DNA of 64,000 nucleotides. It comes from CALROG01 sp943369755 (GTDB lineage Bacteria; Pseudomonadota; Gammaproteobacteria; Burkholderiales; Burkholderiaceae_C). Below the pieces are notes generated by a model. It ran no database searches, had not been told where the DNA came from, and worked only from the letters and a program-made list of their open reading frames with translations. Location of the stretch: assembly GCA_943369755.1 (NCBI GenBank), contig CALROG020000018.1, positions 8,237-72,236 on the forward strand. Reading direction: 5' to 3'. Each line of letters starts with the position of its first letter. Position 1 is the first letter of the stretch. Shown piece by piece: positions 8,022-16,701 of this stretch. The position numbers and the translations under genes are program-made.

Positions 8022-9139
8022 CAGATACTTCCGATGACGCCTTCAACCAGGTAGTTCATGCCTTCCAGCGTCAGGTCGGTCTGCTTGAGCGTCTTGCCCG
8101 CAGCGATGACTTCCTTGCCCTTGTTGTCCTTCAGTGGGCCCTTGAAGATGTCAAAGCTGCCGGCAATCATCTTGGCCTTGATGCCGTCAGCGCTCTTCTT
8201 GGCGGCGTCGGTGACCATGGCGCCGTAGGGCGAGGTCTTGACGTAGCCTTCCTTCAGGCCACCGCGAATGAAGTTGGGGTGCGGCTTGCCGGCGCGGGCT
8301 GCGTCAACCACCGTCTTGTAGGCGGTGAGCCAGTTCCACTCGGCACCGGTCAGGTAGGCGTTGGGGGCCAGCTTGGCCTGTGAGGCGTGGTAGCCGCAAA
8401 CCATCTTGCCGCGCTTGGCCGCCGTTTCCACCACCACCTTGGGGCCGTCCACATGCATGGTGAACACGTCCACGCCCTGGTCGGCCAGGCTGTTGGTGGC
8501 TTCTGCCTCCTTCACGGCCATGGACCAGTCGCCAGTGAAGATCACATTGCAGGTAATGCCAGGCTTGACCGAGCGTGCGCCCATCAGGAAGGCGTTGATG
8601 TTGCGCAGCACCTGCGGGATCGGCTTGGCCGCGACAAAACCGATCTTGCCGCTCTTGCTCATGTGCCCGGCAATCACGCCGTTGAGGTACTGGCATTCGT
8701 CGATATAGCCAAAGAAGCTGCCGGTGTTCTTGGGGTGCTTGCCCTCGGTCCACATGCCGCCGCAGTGGGCAAAACGCACGTCGGGGTATTTGGCGGCCAT
8801 GGCCAGCATGTGCGGGTCAAAGTAGCCAAACGAGGTGGGGAACAATACCTTGGCACCGTCTTGCGCAATCATGCCGGTCATGGACTTCTGCACGGCTGCG
8901 GTTTCCGGCACGTTTTCCTCTTCCACTACCTTGATGCCAGGCATCTTCTTCAGCTCGGCTGCGGCCTGGGCCTGGGCCTGGTTGTAGCCAAAGTCGTCAC
9001 GCGGGCCAACGTAGATCACGCCTACGGTCAGCGGTGCCTGCGCCTGCGCCAGGGTGCTCAAGCCCCCCAGCGTGCCGGCGGCGCCGAGCGCGGCCAGGGA
9101 CTTGAGGGAGTCACGACGGTTGATGGATTTAAGGCTCAT
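8021..9139 (-). CDS. BMP-family periplasmic binding protein
   Basis: 372 residues. A short N-terminal export signal with a twin Arg (NRRDSLKSLAALGAAG..AQA) precedes a mature PnrA/Med-like fold: VGVIYVGPRDDFGYNQ, an aromatic YNQ near the start, PDVRFAHCGG, FFGYIDECQYLNGVIAG and GADVFTMHVDGP-like segments. BMP proteins bind nucleosides and purines. The binding protein AtzT of the Pseudomonas ADP triazine plasmid, as I recall, also belongs to this fold, which makes an s-triazine or purine-type ligand plausible here. It starts the importer block 52 bp after the AtzH-like gene. Confidence 0.9.
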   Translation of the reverse strand: MSLKSINRRDSLKSLAALGAAGTLGGLSTLAQAQAPLTVGVIYVGPRDDFGYNQAQAQAAAELKKMPGIKVVEEENVPETAAVQKSMTGMIAQDGAKVLFPTSFGYFDPHMLAMAAKYPDVRFAHCGGMWTEGKHPKNTGSFFGYIDECQYLNGVIAGHMSKSGKIGFVAAKPIPQVLRNINAFLMGARSVKPGITCNVIFTGDWSMAVKEAEATNSLADQGVDVFTMHVDGPKVVVETAAKRGKMVCGYHASQAKLAPNAYLTGAEWNWLTAYKTVVDAARAGKPHPNFIRGGLKEGYVKTSPYGAMVTDAAKKSADGIKAKMIAGSFDIFKGPLKDNKGKEVIAAGKTLKQTDLTLEGMNYLVEGVIGSI

Positions 9140-9191
9140 GGTTTTCTCCGATCAGGTGGTTCAAGGGTTGGGTAAATGGGTTAAGCAGGAT

Positions 9192-9584
9192 TCATGCAAG
9201 CGGCGGTGGCGCAAGCAACAAACTTACATGCGCGCTCACCACCCGCCAGCCGGCGGGGGTGCGCAGCCAGGTTTGGCTCTGGCGGCCGGTTTTGTCGCTG
9301 CCGGTGCGCTGAAACTCGATGTTGGCGGTGGCGAAGTCGTGCCCGTAGGTGGTGATGACGGTGCGCAGCACGGTGCGCGACAGGCCCTGAGCCGGCCGCG
9401 CCGCACGGAAGGCGCAAATTGCCTGGTAGCCGTAGAGGTTTTCGCCCACGCCGTAGCGCAGGGTCTGCGGGCTGTTCCAGAACAGTTCGTCCAGCACCGC
9501 CACGTCATTGCTGATCAAGGCTTTTTCATAGCGATCAAATTCGGCGGTGACTTCGGCCAGCACCTCGGGCAGGTTGATTTGCAT
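9192..9584 (-). CDS. atzH: AtzH/HpxZ-like protein (SnoaL/NTF2-fold)
   Basis: 130 residues, with the signature NSPQTLRYGVGENLYGYQAI, a cone-shaped NTF2-like fold pattern and a terminal QTWLRTPAGWRVVSAHVS. The family is AtzH/HpxZ (DUF3225). In s-triazine catabolism AtzH is reported to process the 1,3-dicarboxyurea made by AtzE/AtzG to allophanate; in Klebsiella oxalurate catabolism HpxZ is the counterpart. The ATG at 9584 shares a base with the AtzE stop (TGATG) and AGGAGG lies just upstream, so it is co-translated with AtzE. Confidence 0.86.
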   Translation of the reverse strand: MQINLPEVLAEVTAEFDRYEKALISNDVAVLDELFWNSPQTLRYGVGENLYGYQAICAFRAARPAQGLSRTVLRTVITTYGHDFATANIEFQRTGSDKTGRQSQTWLRTPAGWRVVSAHVSLLLAPPPLA

Positions 9585-10930
9585 CACAGTGCGGCCTCCT
9601 TGAGGTGGGCCACACCCGAGCGCTCCAGCTCCCGTGCTGCACGTAGCGCCAGGTCTTCGCGCCAGGGCGCAGCAATCAGTTGCACCCCGATCGGCATGCC
9701 GTCAGCACCCTGTGGCCACATCGGCGCGGCCACGACCGGGCAGCCAGCAAACGAAACCGGCTGGGTCAGCAAGCCCATGGCGGGGCGGCTTGGGTGCTTC
9801 TGGCCGTTGATATCAAGCCAGTCGGTTCCTATGGCGGGGGCCGCAACCGGCGTAGCGGGGGCAATCAACACGTCCCAATGCTCAAACAATGCGTTGACCT
9901 TGTCGCGGTAAATCCGGCGATAGCGCTGGGCCCGCAGGTACCAATCCAGCGGCTGCAGGGCACCGGCAATGAAGCGGTCTACCGACAGCGGCTCGAAGTC
10001 TTCAGGCCGGGTGCGCAGGTCGTCCAGGTGCAGGCAGCCGCCCTCGCTGGCGGTAATCACGAAGGCGGCGGTGCGGCCCAACGCGGGCTCTGGCCAGTCG
10101 ACGATCTCGACCACGTCCAGCGCGCGGGCGGCGGCCCGTGCCACCTCACGCGCCGGTGGTGTCGCCAGGTCGTTGAAGTAACCGCCCAGCAAACCGATGC
10201 GCAGACCCTTGACGCCGCGCTCCAGCGAGGGCGCTGTGGCCTGGATACGGGTGGCGTGGCAACCTGGGTCCAGCGCGTCGGGGCCCTGCAGGGCGTCGTA
10301 GGCACCGGCCAGCAAGCCAACGCTGCTGGCCATGGGCCCCAGGTGGTCGATGCTGTGCACAAACGGATAGCTGCCGCGCCGCGACAGGCGGCCAAACGTC
10401 GGCTTCAGCCCCCAGACCCCGCATAAAGAGGCTGGCACGCGGATTGAGCCATTGGTGTCCGAGCCCAGTGTCAGTGGCACTTGGCCCGCAGCTACCGCAG
10501 CGCCGGAGCCGCCCGAAGACCCACCGGCGATGCGGCCAAGGTCGTGCGGGTTGTGGGCCGGCCCGTAGTGGCTGTTCTCGGTGGTGAAGCCGTAGGCGTA
10601 TTCATCCATGTTGAGTGCGCCCAGCAAAACCGCACCGGCGGCCTTCAAGCGTTGCACCAGCACCGCGTCTGACGCCGCTGGCGGATGGTCGCGGTTGATT
10701 TTGGAGCCCGCCAGCGTGGGCAGCCCCTGCACATCAAACAGGTTCTTCACGGCATAGGGCACGCCCGCCAACGGGCCCAGCGGCTCGCCACGTGCGCGGC
10801 GCGCGTCCACCGCCGCCGCCTCGGTGCGGGCACGGTCAAAGGTGCGTGCGGTGAAGGCATTGACGCGCGCGTCGGTCGCCTCAATCCGGGCGATGGCGGC
10901 CTCCACCCGCTCAATGGCTGAAGCGCTCAT
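9584..10930 (-). CDS. atzE: AtzE/HpxY-like amidase (1-carboxybiuret hydrolase type)
   Basis: 448 residues of the amidase-signature family. The Ser-cisSer-Lys triad is visible as Lys62 (AVKNLFD), Ser138 (IAGGSSGGSG) and Ser162 (SDTNGSIRVPAS). AtzE in Pseudomonas ADP, with the small AtzG subunit, is known to hydrolyse 1-carboxybiuret; the close homologue HpxY acts in oxalurate catabolism. Here both AtzG- and AtzH-like genes flank it in the atzG-atzE-atzH order, with overlaps at both ends, and AtzF is in the same block. The presence of AtzF and biuret hydrolases favours the carboxybiuret route over oxalurate. Confidence 0.88.
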   Translation of the reverse strand: MSASAIERVEAAIARIEATDARVNAFTARTFDRARTEAAAVDARRARGEPLGPLAGVPYAVKNLFDVQGLPTLAGSKINRDHPPAASDAVLVQRLKAAGAVLLGALNMDEYAYGFTTENSHYGPAHNPHDLGRIAGGSSGGSGAAVAAGQVPLTLGSDTNGSIRVPASLCGVWGLKPTFGRLSRRGSYPFVHSIDHLGPMASSVGLLAGAYDALQGPDALDPGCHATRIQATAPSLERGVKGLRIGLLGGYFNDLATPPAREVARAAARALDVVEIVDWPEPALGRTAAFVITASEGGCLHLDDLRTRPEDFEPLSVDRFIAGALQPLDWYLRAQRYRRIYRDKVNALFEHWDVLIAPATPVAAPAIGTDWLDINGQKHPSRPAMGLLTQPVSFAGCPVVAAPMWPQGADGMPIGVQLIAAPWREDLALRAARELERSGVAHLKEAAL

Positions 10931-11145
10931 TGCCCGGCCTCCGTGTCATTGGCCGGAAACGGCGCGGGCCGAAAGATTTCAGCCAGCTCGTGCTCGGGCA
11001 ACAGGGGAACCGCCATCAAGCCACTGACCATGCCAAAGGTGCGCCCCAGATGCGTCGCCACACCTTGCGCGCGGGCGTCGTCCAGGGGCAGGCGAATCGC
11101 GGCCGCCGCCGAGCGAACGTAGTTCAATGTTTCTTGCTCATTCAT
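10927..11145 (-). CDS. atzG: AtzG/HpxX-like small subunit
   Basis: 72 residues, DUF4089 type, opening MNEQETLNYVRSAAAAI and including GVATHLGRTFGMVSGLMA, the helix pattern of AtzG. AtzG is a GatC-like vestigial partner that is needed to fold and stabilise AtzE; it has no catalytic residues. The stop overlaps the AtzE start (ATGA), so the two chains are made in a coupled way, as expected for an obligate complex. Confidence 0.87.
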   Translation of the reverse strand: MNEQETLNYVRSAAAAIRLPLDDARAQGVATHLGRTFGMVSGLMAVPLLPEHELAEIFRPAPFPANDTEAGQ

Positions 11146-11148
11146 GAT

Positions 11149-12150
11149 TCAAAAAGCCTCCAGGTCTTCAAGGTGGTGGCAAGCGGCCTCGCGCCCGGCA
11201 CTCACGCCAACCAGCGCCGGAGCCTCCTGGGCGCAGCGCTCGCTGGCATGGGGGCAGCGCCCCTGAAAGCCGCAACGCGGAATGACCGGCGCAACCTCTG
11301 CGCCCGCCATCTGGATCGGGCTTTGCGGGTCACCGGGCAACAGGTGGCGCGCAATGTCGCGGCCCGAGCCCGGAATGGACGCAATCAGCGCCCGGGTGTA
11401 GGGGTGCTGCGGGCTGGCAAACAGTTCTGCGGCCGGCCCGCTCTCGACAATGCGGCCCAGGTACATCACCAGCACCCGGTCGCACAGCAGGCGCACCACG
11501 TTGAGGTCGTGCGAGACGAACAAAAAGCTCATGCCCAGCTCGCGCTTCAGTTCAGCCAGCAGCTGCAAAATAACCACCTGCACCGACACATCCAGCGCGG
11601 CGGTGGGTTCGTCCAGCACCAGCAAGCGTGGGCGCAGCACGGCGGCCCGCGCGATGCCCACCCGCGCTTTTTGCCCGCCCGACAGCTGGTGCGGAAAGCG
11701 CGCCAGCAGCTCGTGCGGCAGGCCGGTGAGCGTTGCAATTTCTTCTACCTGCCGCTGCACCTCGGCCTGGTCTTTCACGCCGCCCAGCAAGCGCAGCGGT
11801 TCGGCAATGGTGTCAAAGGCGCTGTAGCGCGGGTTCAGGCTGTCATGCGCATCCTGAAAGACCATCTGGACTTCACGGCGCGACTTGTGGCCCGGCATCA
11901 GGTTCGGGTCCACCAGGGCCAGGTCGGCGCCCAGAAAGCGGATCTGGCCGTCTGTGACCTGCAGCGTTCGGGTCAGCAGGCGCACCAGCGTGGACTTGCC
12001 GCAGCCCGATTCACCCACCAGGCCCACGGTTTCCCCGGCTTCAATGCGAAAGCTGACACCGTCCACCGCATGTAGCAGGCCTTTGCCTTGTGGTGTTTTG
12101 ACGGGGAAACGCTTGGCGAGGTCCATGACCTCCAGCAGTGCGGCGCTCAT
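11149..12150 (-). CDS. oligopeptide-type ABC transporter ATP-binding protein (OppF/DppF class)
   Basis: 333 residues. Walker A GESGCGKSTLVRLL, Q-loop MVFQDAHDSLNPR, signature LSGGQKARVGIARA, Walker B LLVLDEPTAALDVS and an H-loop SHD. The C-terminal extension (GCxFxGRCPHASERCAQEAP) is the oligopeptide-binding C-terminal domain with the cysteines that in DppD/F-type proteins bind an Fe-S cluster. It is encoded directly after the OppD-class gene with ATGA overlap, 3 bp upstream of atzG, tying the importer to the Atz enzymes. Confidence 0.93.
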   Translation of the reverse strand: MSAALLEVMDLAKRFPVKTPQGKGLLHAVDGVSFRIEAGETVGLVGESGCGKSTLVRLLTRTLQVTDGQIRFLGADLALVDPNLMPGHKSRREVQMVFQDAHDSLNPRYSAFDTIAEPLRLLGGVKDQAEVQRQVEEIATLTGLPHELLARFPHQLSGGQKARVGIARAAVLRPRLLVLDEPTAALDVSVQVVILQLLAELKRELGMSFLFVSHDLNVVRLLCDRVLVMYLGRIVESGPAAELFASPQHPYTRALIASIPGSGRDIARHLLPGDPQSPIQMAGAEVAPVIPRCGFQGRCPHASERCAQEAPALVGVSAGREAACHHLEDLEAF

Positions 12151-13115
12151 TGGGTGACCCCTGCGTGGTGACAGCGCACCATGTGGTTGCCGTCGGTCAC
12201 GCTCGGCAATGCTGCGCTACAGGCGCTGCTGCGCTGCGTGCAGCGCTCGGAAAAGCGGCAATTGGGCAAGTCGGCGCGGCGCAGGTCCGGCAGATTGCCG
12301 GGGATGGCACTGAGCTGCGTCAGCGAGGCCCGCCCGACCGGCGTGGCACCAATCAGCTGGCGGGTGTAGGGGTGCTGCGGCTGCCTGAATAGCACCTCGG
12401 TGGGCGCAGACTCGACCATGTGGCCGGCATGCATGACGATGATGCGGTCGCACTGGTCGCGGGCCAGCCCCAGGTCGTGCGTGATCAACAGCATGGCCAT
12501 GCCCTTGGCGCGGGTCTTGTCCTTGATCAGCGCCATGATGGCGGCCTGGGTGGTCACGTCCAGCCCGGTGGTGGGCTCGTCCGCTATCAGCAGCTTGGGG
12601 CCACAGGCCAGGGCCAGCGCAATCATCACGCGCTGGCACAGCCCGCCCGACAGCTCGAACGGGTAGGCGTGGTAGCGGCGCGCCGGGTCGGGGATTTTCA
12701 TCTCGGCCAGGCATTCGATGGCGCGGGCTTTGCGCGCGCTGGCCACGGTGGTGGTGTGGCGGGCCAGCACGTCTTCCAGCTGATGCCCGATCTTGCGGAT
12801 CGGGTTGAGCGCAACCTTGGGGTTCTGAAAGATCATGCTGACCTCGCGCCCGCGAATGTCGGCCAGCTCGCTTTCCCGGGCCGCCAGCAGGTTCAGGCCG
12901 TCAAAATGCGCGCTGCCAGCGGTGATGCGTGCGGCAGCGTCCGACAGGCCCAGCAGCGCATACGAGAGCACGCTTTTGCCCGAACCGGACTCACCCACCA
13001 ACCCCACGGTTTCGCCTTTGGCGATGGCCATGGACACGTCTTGCAAGGCCTGCACCGTGCCGCCACGGGTGCGGAATTGCAGCGACAGGTGTTTGACTTC
13101 CAGAATATTGCTCAT
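12147..13115 (-). CDS. oligopeptide-type ABC transporter ATP-binding protein (OppD/DppD class)
   Basis: 322 residues. Walker A GESGSGKSVLSYAL, Q-loop MIFQNPKVALNPI, signature LSGGLCQRVMIALALA, Walker B LLIADEPTTGLDVT and H-loop THDLG, followed by a Cys-containing C-terminal domain (NCRFSERCTQ). It pairs with the OppF-class ATPase next door to power import through the two permeases at 13112-15038. Gene ends overlap both neighbours by ATGA, so all are probably one translational unit. Confidence 0.93.
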   Translation of the reverse strand: MSNILEVKHLSLQFRTRGGTVQALQDVSMAIAKGETVGLVGESGSGKSVLSYALLGLSDAAARITAGSAHFDGLNLLAARESELADIRGREVSMIFQNPKVALNPIRKIGHQLEDVLARHTTTVASARKARAIECLAEMKIPDPARRYHAYPFELSGGLCQRVMIALALACGPKLLIADEPTTGLDVTTQAAIMALIKDKTRAKGMAMLLITHDLGLARDQCDRIIVMHAGHMVESAPTEVLFRQPQHPYTRQLIGATPVGRASLTQLSAIPGNLPDLRRADLPNCRFSERCTQRSSACSAALPSVTDGNHMVRCHHAGVTQ

Positions 13116-14020
13116 GTGCGCTTGCGGGGGTCGATCAGGTCACGCAGGCCGTCACCCAACAGGTTGAAAGTGAACACCGCCAGCATCAGCACCGCACCGG
13201 GAAACAGCGCGACCCACCATTCACCAGAGATGATGTAGGTGGCCCCCTCGGCGACCATGATTCCCCACTCGGCTTCGGGCGGGCTCACGCCCAGCCCGAT
13301 GAAGCTCAGGCCCGCCGCGTTCAGGATCGCCCAGCCCATGTTCAGCGAGATCTGGACCATCATGGGCGGCATGGCGTTGGGGATCAGGTGGCACAGCAAA
13401 ATGCGGGCGTCACCATTGCCGGCCAGCCGCGCGGCCTCTACAAAGCCGGCTTCGCGCCGCACATTCACTTCGGTGCGGGCAACGCGGATGTAGAACGGCA
13501 GGTTGACCACCGCAGTGGCAAGAATGATGTTGAACACCGAGTTGCCCAGCGCCGCCACAATGCCCATGGCCAGCACGAACAGCGGAAAGCTCATCACCAT
13601 GTCGCAACTGCGCATGATGATGCGCTCCATCCATCCGCCAAAGTAGCCCGCGCAGGCACCCAGCAGGCCCCCGATCACAAACGAGGCCAGCACCGCAGAC
13701 AGCGCAATGATGAAGTCGATGCGGGTGGCCACCAGTACCCGGGAAAAGATGTCGCGGCCCAGCGAGTCGGTGCCGAACCAGTGCGCGGCGCTGGGTGCCG
13801 ACAGCGCCGCCCCGACATTGCTGGCGTAGGGGTCATGCGGGGCGATCCAGGGCCCGGCAATCGCGATGAAAACAAACCCGCTGAACAGCACGGCAGCCAC
13901 CAAGGTGAACGGGTTGTCAGACAAAACGTAAGCCGCATGGGACCAGAACGTCTTGTTGTTTGCTACAGTTTTTGTAGTGGGTGACGCAACAACGGCGCGG
14001 GCTCCGGGCATATTTGTCAT
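13112..14020 (-). CDS. oligopeptide-type ABC transporter permease (OppC/DppC class)
   Basis: 302 residues with an OppC N-terminal helix, HWFGTDSLGRDIFSRVL motif, six predicted membrane segments and the EAA loop EAARLAGNGDARILLCHLIPN. The first ~25 residues are unusual: residues around RAVVASPTTKTVANN are encoded by a copy of the dispersed repeat (13955-14006), the same one that encodes VDIASPTTKN in the ABC ATPase of this operon. The start codon itself lies beyond the repeat, so the extra N-terminal tail is probably translated. It starts 4 bp after the OppB-class stop. Confidence 0.92.
   Translation of the reverse strand: MTNMPGARAVVASPTTKTVANNKTFWSHAAYVLSDNPFTLVAAVLFSGFVFIAIAGPWIAPHDPYASNVGAALSAPSAAHWFGTDSLGRDIFSRVLVATRIDFIIALSAVLASFVIGGLLGACAGYFGGWMERIIMRSCDMVMSFPLFVLAMGIVAALGNSVFNIILATAVVNLPFYIRVARTEVNVRREAGFVEAARLAGNGDARILLCHLIPNAMPPMMVQISLNMGWAILNAAGLSFIGLGVSPPEAEWGIMVAEGATYIISGEWWVALFPGAVLMLAVFTFNLLGDGLRDLIDPRKRT
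13955..14006 (+). repeat. dispersed Comamonadaceae-type repeat, copy 2, inside a coding region
   Basis: Plus strand: TTTGCTACAGTTTTTGTAG, TGGGTGACGCAACAAC and GGCGCGGGCTCC. The block GTAGTGGGTGACGCAA is shared exactly with the copy at 3050-3112. It encodes the N-terminal cytoplasmic tail of the OppC-class permease on the minus strand, in the same reading frame as the first copy, so both proteins carry the peptide ASPTTK. Confidence 0.75.
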
Positions 14021-14024
14021 GAAA

Positions 14025-15038
14025 TCAGGCCCCCAGCCGTACCCGTGGGTCGATCACCACGTACAAAAGGTCAATCACCAGGTTGAGCAGGGTGTACAGC
14101 AGTGCCATGGTCAGCACAAAGCCCTGTACCGGCGCGTAGTCACTGGCCACCAGCGCGTCCAGGGCGAAGGAGCCGACACCCGGCCAGGCAAACACTTTTT
14201 CGACAATCACGCTCATGCCCAGCAGGAAGCTGAACACCATGCCCAGTGTGGTGATGATCGGCAGCAACGCGTTGCGCAGGGCGTAGCGCACCAGCACCGT
14301 CCCGGACGACAGCCCCGAGGCACGGGCGGTGCGCACAAAGTCGGCGGAAAGCACCGCAATCATCGAGGCACGCGTCATGCGCGCCAGCGGTGCCAGCACA
14401 AAAATCCCCAGCGTCAGCACCGGCATCAGCATTTGACCGGCACTGGCCAGAAACAGACGCGGCTGGCCGGCGAGCAGGCTGTCCACGGTGTACAGCCCGG
14501 TCACCGTGGGCGGTGAAGTGAGGTAGGGGTCCAGCCGACCGATCGGCGAGGGGGCCCAGCCCAGCAAGTAATAGAACACGTAGGCCAGCAACAGGCCGGT
14601 GAAGAAAGTGGGCAGGGAAACCCCGGCGGTGGTGATCAGGCGGCAGGCGTGGTCGATCCACGAGTTGGGCCGCTGCGCCGCCGCCACGCCCAGCGGTACC
14701 GCGACTGCCACCGCAAACAGCAGCGACGCCAGCACCAGCTCCAGCGAGGCGGGCAGGCGCACCAGAAGTTCCTCGCGCACCGGCTGGCCGGTGGACAAGG
14801 CGGTGCCCAGATCGCCGCGAGACAGATCCTTCAAGTAGATCCAGAACTGTTCGGGCAGGCTTTTGTTCAGGCCCAGCTTCTCACGCACCTCGGCCACCGC
14901 CTCCTGGGTGCCGGCCGGCCCGGCGAAGAACGCTGCCGGGTCGCCCGGCAGCGCCCGCGTCAGCAGGAAGGTGATGAGCACAATGCCAAACAGATTTGGC
15001 AACGCACCCAGCAGGCGCTTGGCGACGAGTACAAACAT
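14025..15038 (-). CDS. oligopeptide-type ABC transporter permease (OppB/DppB class)
   Basis: 337 residues opening MFVLVAKRLLGALPNLFGIV, with the ALPGDP motif of OppB-class permeases, six membrane segments and an EAA-like loop (VRTARASGLSSGTVLVRYALRNA). It forms the membrane channel with the OppC-class protein and receives substrate from the binding protein encoded 9 bp upstream. Substrates of this class include peptides, nickel, and small amides; here the context suggests a biuret- or urea-like compound. Confidence 0.93.
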   Translation of the reverse strand: MFVLVAKRLLGALPNLFGIVLITFLLTRALPGDPAAFFAGPAGTQEAVAEVREKLGLNKSLPEQFWIYLKDLSRGDLGTALSTGQPVREELLVRLPASLELVLASLLFAVAVAVPLGVAAAQRPNSWIDHACRLITTAGVSLPTFFTGLLLAYVFYYLLGWAPSPIGRLDPYLTSPPTVTGLYTVDSLLAGQPRLFLASAGQMLMPVLTLGIFVLAPLARMTRASMIAVLSADFVRTARASGLSSGTVLVRYALRNALLPIITTLGMVFSFLLGMSVIVEKVFAWPGVGSFALDALVASDYAPVQGFVLTMALLYTLLNLVIDLLYVVIDPRVRLGA

Positions 15039-15047
15039 GCCGGGTTC

Positions 15048-16670
15048 TCAGGCTTTGACAAGCTGGCGGTAGTCGGGCTCCAGGTGGAACCAGTAGGTGT
15101 AGCCACTGACGTTGGGCTGCATCGCCACATCCATCATGGGCTGGGCAATCGGGATCCGCGGCACCTCGTCGAAGGCCAGCTTGACCATGTCTTTGACCAT
15201 GCCTTCATAAAGCGGCTTGCTCTCGGCAAAGCGCGCATTGGTAATCATCTTGTCCAGCAACGGGTTCTGGTAGCCCATGGTGTTGAACACCGCGTTCTGG
15301 CCGTGATAGCACCAGAAGAAGAAGTACTCGGGGTAGTTCAGCCAGCCGCCAAAGCGGTTAAGGATGATGGGCATGTCTTTCTTGAGCAAGGCGGCGCGCC
15401 AGTTGGCCCCCGGGATCTTGTTCAGCGTCAGCTTGATGCCAATCTGCGCCAGCGCTTCCTGGATCAGGATGGCTGCGGGCTCGGAGATGGTGGCTCCGCC
15501 CAGGTCGTACGACAGCTGGGTTTCAATGTTGGAAACGCCTGCCTCCGCCATCAAGGCCTTGGCCTTGGCCAGGTCGGTTTTGTAGCCGTGGGGCTGCGGC
15601 CAGACCGCTGCCTTGGGGGTGTTGCTGCCGCCGTCCTGCCGAATGCCGCGCTTGTAGAAAGCCGACTCGTAAAGCTTGTCGTACGGCAGTGCCCAGGCCA
15701 CGGCCTGGCGCACCTTGAGGTTGTTGAACGGGGCTTTGGTGGTGTTCATGCCCAGGTAGAACAGCGCGTTCTCGATCGGCATGCTGGCCACCTTGATCTT
15801 GCCCTTGTCGCCGGCAAAGTCAGAGAAGTCTTTGGGCGGCAACGAATAGGTCATGTCAATGTCGCCGCGCTGCAGCAGGGCGCGGCGGTTGCCGGCTGAA
15901 GGGATGTCACGCTGGATGATCCGCTTGATCTTGGGCAGCGGCCCGCTCTTCCAGTCGTCAAAGCGCTCCAGCACCAGCTCCTGGCCGGGCTTCCAGCTGG
16001 CAACCTTGTAGGCCCCGCCGCCGGCCTCATTGGTCTTGAGCCAGTCGGCGGCCCAGGGGTCTTTTTCGGTGGCGTTCTTTTTTGCCATCGTTGAGTTGTA
16101 GACCGACGCCACCGGCACCGCCATGTCGGGCATGGTCAGTTTGTCAGCGCGCAGGAACTTGACGTAAAAGGTGTGGGCATCGATGGCCTTGAACTGGGCC
16201 GGGTCTTCGAGCGAGCCGGCCTTCATCTGAAATGTGGGGAAGCCACCCATGCCCAGCGCGCGGTCGTAGCTCCATTTCACGTCGGCGGCGGTGACGGGTG
16301 TGCCGTCGTGAAACTTGGCGTCCTTGCGCAGATAAAAAGTCACGCCCATGCCGTCGGCGTCCATCTTCCAGCGCTCGGCCAGCTCGGGCTCGAGCTTGCT
16401 GAAGTCGTACATCATGGTGCCGTCCGGCCGCTTTTTCCGGCCATAGGTCATGAGCCGGTCATAGCAGTTCCAGGCCACGCCATAGCTCGGGCGGTTGGCT
16501 CCCAGGCCATGAATGTCCAGCATGTTGGGGCCGAATTCGTTGGCCATGATCAGGGTCTCGCGCCGGTCCTGGGCTTGTGCCACAGACGGGGCGATGCTGG
16601 CGGCCACGGGCGTGAGGGATGCGGCCTGCAACAGCGTCCGGCGGTTCAATGCGTGTGAAGGGGTTTTCAT
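15048..16670 (-). CDS. family 5 extracellular solute-binding protein
   Basis: 540 residues after choosing the ATG at 16670, which has AAGGAG upstream; the longer frame runs back into atzF. A twin-arginine signal (LNRRTLLQAASL..AQAQ) precedes the SBP_bac_5 fold: LAERWKMDADGMGVTFYLRKDAKFHDG-like segment (split here by position only), VTAADVKWSYDRAL, VRQAVAWALPYDKLYESAF and a C-terminal YWFHLEPDYR. It delivers substrate to the OppB/C permeases. Its position between atzF and the importer genes links the ligand to the amidohydrolase pathway. Confidence 0.92.
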   Translation of the reverse strand: MKTPSHALNRRTLLQAASLTPVAASIAPSVAQAQDRRETLIMANEFGPNMLDIHGLGANRPSYGVAWNCYDRLMTYGRKKRPDGTMMYDFSKLEPELAERWKMDADGMGVTFYLRKDAKFHDGTPVTAADVKWSYDRALGMGGFPTFQMKAGSLEDPAQFKAIDAHTFYVKFLRADKLTMPDMAVPVASVYNSTMAKKNATEKDPWAADWLKTNEAGGGAYKVASWKPGQELVLERFDDWKSGPLPKIKRIIQRDIPSAGNRRALLQRGDIDMTYSLPPKDFSDFAGDKGKIKVASMPIENALFYLGMNTTKAPFNNLKVRQAVAWALPYDKLYESAFYKRGIRQDGGSNTPKAAVWPQPHGYKTDLAKAKALMAEAGVSNIETQLSYDLGGATISEPAAILIQEALAQIGIKLTLNKIPGANWRAALLKKDMPIILNRFGGWLNYPEYFFFWCYHGQNAVFNTMGYQNPLLDKMITNARFAESKPLYEGMVKDMVKLAFDEVPRIPIAQPMMDVAMQPNVSGYTYWFHLEPDYRQLVKA

Positions 16671-16701
16671 GAGGGGCTCCTTGTCGGTAGGTGAAGCAGG
16701 T

